A stretch of 47,831 bases of DNA, taken from an uncultured Pelagibacteraceae bacterium (lineage in GTDB: Bacteria; Pseudomonadota; Alphaproteobacteria; Pelagibacterales; Pelagibacteraceae). Under the pieces are notes generated by a model. The model was given only the letters and a program-made list of their open reading frames with translations. It ran no database searches and was not told where the DNA came from. This document shows positions 45,238 through 47,831 of the stretch, in pieces; positions within the stretch are counted from its first letter, which is position 1, and the number at the start of each line of letters is the position of its first letter. The stretch covers positions 1 through 47,831 of the forward strand of contig CACLIZ010000006.1 of the NCBI GenBank assembly GCA_902607115.1, given 5' to 3'. A program made the translations under genes and the position numbers.

Positions 45238-46402
45238 TATATCAGACAAAATAGTATTCAGCATGTTAAAGCATATTAAACATGGTGTGCTAGAACTTAC
45301 AAATCATGATAGCAAAAAATATGTTTTTGGAAAAGACTCAAGCGGATTAGATGTTAGTTTAAAAATAAATAAGCCAGACTTCACTTATAAAATAATTAAA
45401 AGTGGAAGCGTAGGATTAGCAGAAGCTTATATGAGAGGTGATTTTGAAACAAATAATCTTTCAAGTTTAATAGAATTAACAGCAAAAAATATAAATATAA
45501 TTTATAAATTTTCAGGAATATTTGATTTATCATTAATTAATATAATTAAAAATTTCCTCGTAAAGAATACAAAAAATCAAAGTAAAGAGAATATTGCTAA
45601 ACATTATGATCTTGGGAATAATTTTTTCTCTTTGTGGTTAGATAAATCTTTAACTTATTCAAGCGCAATATTTGATAGTGATAAAAAAGATTTAGAATCT
45701 GCCCAGTATAATAAATATTTAAAATTAATTAATTTAATCAAACCAAAGTCAGGCGATAAAATTTTAGAAATAGGATGTGGCTGGGGAGGATTTGCTGAAT
45801 ATGTGGGAAAAAATTTAGATGTCAAGTTAGACTGCATAACAATTTCAAAAAAACAATATGAATTTGCAAAGGAGAGAATATATAAAAATCATTTAAATCA
45901 TAAAATAAATATTGAATTAAAAGATTACAGAGATGTTAATCATAAATATAATTCAATAGCATCTATCGAAATGATTGAAGCGGTAGGGCAAAATTATTTA
46001 GATGGTTATTTTAAAACGATTAAAAATAATTTAAATGTTAATGGTACTGCCGCCATCCAAGCAATTGTAATCGATGATAAGTTATATAAAAGATATAAAA
46101 CAAAAGAAGATTTCATTCAAAAATATATATTTCCAGGGGGCTTTTTGCCTTCTAAGAATAGTTTAGAAAAACTTTCAATAAAAAATGGTTTGAAACTTGA
46201 TTTGATGAATTCATATGGTGAACATTACTCTGATACATTAAGAATTTGGCGAGATGAATTTTTAAAAAAGTGGGATTTAATATCAAGGCAAGGATTTGAT
46301 TTAACTTTTAAAAAAATGTGGGATTTTTATTTGTCGTATTGTGAAGCTGGCTTTAAATCAAAAAATATTGATTTGATACAATTTTCACTACAAAATAAAT
46401 AA
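45224..46402 (+). CDS. Cyclopropane-fatty-acyl-phospholipid synthase-type SAM methyltransferase
   Basis: A 392-residue CFA-synthase-family enzyme. The SAM site is ILEIGCGWGGFAEY; KHYDLGNNFFSLWLDKSLTYSSA is the family block before it, and SIEMIEAVGQNYLDGYF follows. The N-terminal domain (YAFGKDSSG... GSVGLAEAYMRGDFE-like) binds lipid. It may cyclopropanate or methylate unsaturated acyl chains. A TTG at 45215 would add three residues; the ATG at 45224 is preferred. Confidence 0.9.
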   Translation: MSINNISDKIVFSMLKHIKHGVLELTNHDSKKYVFGKDSSGLDVSLKINKPDFTYKIIKSGSVGLAEAYMRGDFETNNLSSLIELTAKNINIIYKFSGIFDLSLINIIKNFLVKNTKNQSKENIAKHYDLGNNFFSLWLDKSLTYSSAIFDSDKKDLESAQYNKYLKLINLIKPKSGDKILEIGCGWGGFAEYVGKNLDVKLDCITISKKQYEFAKERIYKNHLNHKINIELKDYRDVNHKYNSIASIEMIEAVGQNYLDGYFKTIKNNLNVNGTAAIQAIVIDDKLYKRYKTKEDFIQKYIFPGGFLPSKNSLEKLSIKNGLKLDLMNSYGEHYSDTLRIWRDEFLKKWDLISRQGFDLTFKKMWDFYLSYCEAGFKSKNIDLIQFSLQNK

Positions 46403-46408
46403 ATATAT

Positions 46409-46957
46409 ATGAAAGTTTTTAAATTTCTTAATTTAATTTTATTGATAATTTTTGCTCAATTTATTACAAGCTGTTCATCAAATAGCTCTATGAAACCTGA
46501 AGATTTTAAAGATAAGAAACCAAGATTGATAATCGAGGAGTATTTAGCAGGCGAAGTAAAAGCTTGGGGAATTTTGCAAAATAGATCAGGCAAAGTCACA
46601 AGGCAATTTTCTGCAACCCTAAATGGCAAATGGAATGGAACGCAATTGATATTAGATGAAACATTTAATTGGGATGATGGAGAAATTCAAAATAGACAGT
46701 GGAAAATTAATAAAATTGATGAACATAATTATGAAGGTACGGCGGGCGATGTAGTTGGAAAAGCAAAAGGATTTTCATATGGACCAGCATTCAAATTTGA
46801 ATATGTTTTATTAGTTCCAGTGAAAGGCAAAGAAATGAAAATCACCTTTGATGATTGGATTTTCATGCAAGATGAAAAAGTTGCAATTAACAGAGCAAAG
46901 ATGACAAAATTTGGAATTAGAGTTGCAGATCTAACTGTAGTCTTTGTAAAAAATTAG
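46409..46957 (+). CDS. DUF3833 family lipoprotein
   Basis: A 182-residue protein with a lipoprotein signal (hydrophobic stretch then ITSC at 19-22), followed by a beta-rich domain with GVLQ-like WGILQNRSGKVTRQF and ETFNWDDGEIQNRQW, as in DUF3833. Members sit in the same CFA/DUF1365 clusters of Rhodobacter, Vibrio and Shewanella. The gene is 6 bases behind the CFA gene and is likely in its operon. It may carry or sense a modified lipid, which is a guess. Confidence 0.85.
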   Translation: MKVFKFLNLILLIIFAQFITSCSSNSSMKPEDFKDKKPRLIIEEYLAGEVKAWGILQNRSGKVTRQFSATLNGKWNGTQLILDETFNWDDGEIQNRQWKINKIDEHNYEGTAGDVVGKAKGFSYGPAFKFEYVLLVPVKGKEMKITFDDWIFMQDEKVAINRAKMTKFGIRVADLTVVFVKN

Positions 46958-47715
46958 TTCTTTTTTTGAAGCTTTGTTCCTTTTTTTAACAAATAAAAAT
47001 ATACTTTACTTGGTAACAGTTTAAAAAATTTAAGTGTTAAAGTAAGTTCTTTAGGAAAATGTATTTCAAAGATATTTTTCTTAGTTAATCCATCATAGAT
47101 TTTATCTGCTGCAAATTCTGGAGTTTTTAAAAACGGCATTTTAAAATCATTTTTATCTGTCATTGGGGTTTTAATAAAACCTGGTGATACTAAACATACT
47201 CTTACATTGTATCTTTCGAAATCAAAGTACAAACTTTCAGCCAGACTAATTAATGCTGATTTTGATGGTCCATATCCAGTTGTATTTGGCAAACCTCTAT
47301 AGCCAGCAATTGAAGATACTATGGTTATTATTCCATCCTTCTTATTTTTGAAATATTCTTCAACAGCTTTTATACAATTTAAAGTTCCAAAAAAATTTAC
47401 TTTAAAAACATTTTCAATTTGTTCAACATCTATATCCTTTTCTTTTTTTGGACTCCAAGTTCCTGTAGAAAAAAAACAAATATCTATATTTCCAAATTGA
47501 TCTTTAATTTTATTGAATACTTCTTTACATTTAATTTTATCAGTAACATCTAATGGAAAAGACTTTATATTTTCGTTAGATTCGGAAATCTCATTTAATA
47601 AATTTTCTCTTCTAGCTGAGATTGCGACATTCCAACCTTCTTTAGCAAATTTTAAAGCTAACGATTTACCAATACCGCTACTTGCACCAGTTATCCACAC
47701 TACTTTTTTATTCAT
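46954..47715 (-). CDS. Short-chain dehydrogenase/reductase
   Basis: A 253-residue classical SDR: TGASSGIGKS near 9-18 for NAD(P) binding, IVSSIAGY with the catalytic Ser, and YGPSKSAL with the Tyr-x3-Lys pair. LVSPGFIKTPMTDK is the usual C-terminal block. It converges on the DUF3833 gene with a 4-base overlap. An SDR belongs to related clusters in other proteobacteria, so it probably acts on the same lipid intermediate, though general SDR roles cannot be excluded. Confidence 0.92.
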   Translation of the reverse strand: MNKKVVWITGASSGIGKSLALKFAKEGWNVAISARRENLLNEISESNENIKSFPLDVTDKIKCKEVFNKIKDQFGNIDICFFSTGTWSPKKEKDIDVEQIENVFKVNFFGTLNCIKAVEEYFKNKKDGIITIVSSIAGYRGLPNTTGYGPSKSALISLAESLYFDFERYNVRVCLVSPGFIKTPMTDKNDFKMPFLKTPEFAADKIYDGLTKKNIFEIHFPKELTLTLKFFKLLPSKVYFYLLKKGTKLQKKN

Positions 47716-47768
47716 AATTTAATATTGTATTTAATTATTAATTTAATTTATGCTAGTAATTAATTCTT

Positions 47769-47831
47769 ATGGATGATGTTGTAGTTATAGGTGGCGGTAT
47801 TATAGGCGTTTCAGCAGCTTATTTTCTATCA
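47769..47831 (+). CDS. FAD-dependent oxidoreductase, N-terminal fragment
   Basis: The last 63 bases open a frame MDDVVVIGGGIIGVSAAYFLS, cut by the window edge. GGGIIG with VSAAYFLS is the FAD-binding start typical of D-amino-acid dehydrogenase, glycine oxidase or sarcosine-dehydrogenase-like enzymes (DAO family). The exact enzyme cannot be known from 21 residues. Confidence 0.72.
   Translation, partial: MDDVVVIGGGIIGVSAAYFLS

Noticed and set aside
1-47831. CRISPR arrays, insertion sequences, prophage, tRNA or rRNA genes
   Set aside because: I saw no regularly spaced repeats, transposase or integrase frames, or tRNA-like cloverleafs; gaps between genes are too short to hide such elements.

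Overview
The window is a dense, AT-rich (roughly 70% A+T) stretch of a streamlined marine alphaproteobacterial chromosome, almost certainly SAR11 (Candidatus Pelagibacter or a close relative). The evidence is the gene set and style: a blue-tuned proteorhodopsin followed by ferredoxin, a ferredoxin-NADP reductase-like flavoprotein, a GST and a zinc-ligand-poor DksA; a tandem glycine riboswitch before gcvTHP; tiny or negative intergenic distances; start/stop overlaps; and no IS elements, phage genes, CRISPR or tRNAs that I can see. No gene-free stretch exceeds 300 bases. The largest gaps are the proteorhodopsin leader (8335-8548, about 214 bases) and the riboswitch leader (38703-38882).

Layout. 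1-8.3 kb is housekeeping: the N-terminal part of a UvrD/PcrA helicase (minus, cut by the window edge), an AsmA-like protein, fumC, a MazG-like pyrophosphohydrolase, a YgfZ-like folate protein, dihydroorotase, an SMR exporter and propionyl-CoA synthetase. 8.5-11.8 kb is the proteorhodopsin island with a strong terminator directly after the opsin, then ferredoxin, reductase, GST and dksA. 11.8-22.3 kb looks more accessory: a frameshifted GT39-type glycosyltransferase, an adenine deaminase, a GT2, a PhyH dioxygenase, MsrA, a secreted polysaccharide-lyase-like protein, an SOS-type umuDC operon, a SOUL protein, a GFA-family protein, glycerate kinase and a TolC-like protein. 22.3-30.5 kb is core: recA, alaS (frame broken in a poly-A run), icd, psd-pssA (pssA frame broken in a poly-A run near its start), a GT8-like gene and rlmE. 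30.5-38.7 kb holds a TPR protein, a TerC protein, a complete TRAP transporter, DoxX, a second TPR protein, the 5-oxoprolinase set pxpA / pxpB-pxpC and an EamA permease. 38.7-43.2 kb is the glycine riboswitch and the glycine cleavage operon. 43.2-47.7 kb is a five-gene lipid cassette (FAD amine-oxidase-like, DUF1365, CFA-type methyltransferase, DUF3833 lipoprotein, SDR) like those tied to photo-oxidative stress in other proteobacteria. The window ends inside a FAD oxidoreductase.

How the parts work together. Energy and light (proteorhodopsin, ferredoxin/reductase, the lipid cassette, MsrA), C1/glycine metabolism (gcvTHP, the YgfZ-like protein, glycerate kinase) and uptake of small carboxylates or amino-acid derivatives (TRAP, 5-oxoprolinase) dominate. 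The best second-look items are three single-base frame breaks, all in A-homopolymers, two of them in essential genes; a glycine switch whose anti-P1 helix ends one base before the gcvT start codon; exact and near-exact GTTC-N7-GTTC LexA boxes at umuD and recA; three adjacent inverted repeats in the opsin leader; and the photo-oxidative lipid cassette. I found no clearly undescribed defence or mobile system.
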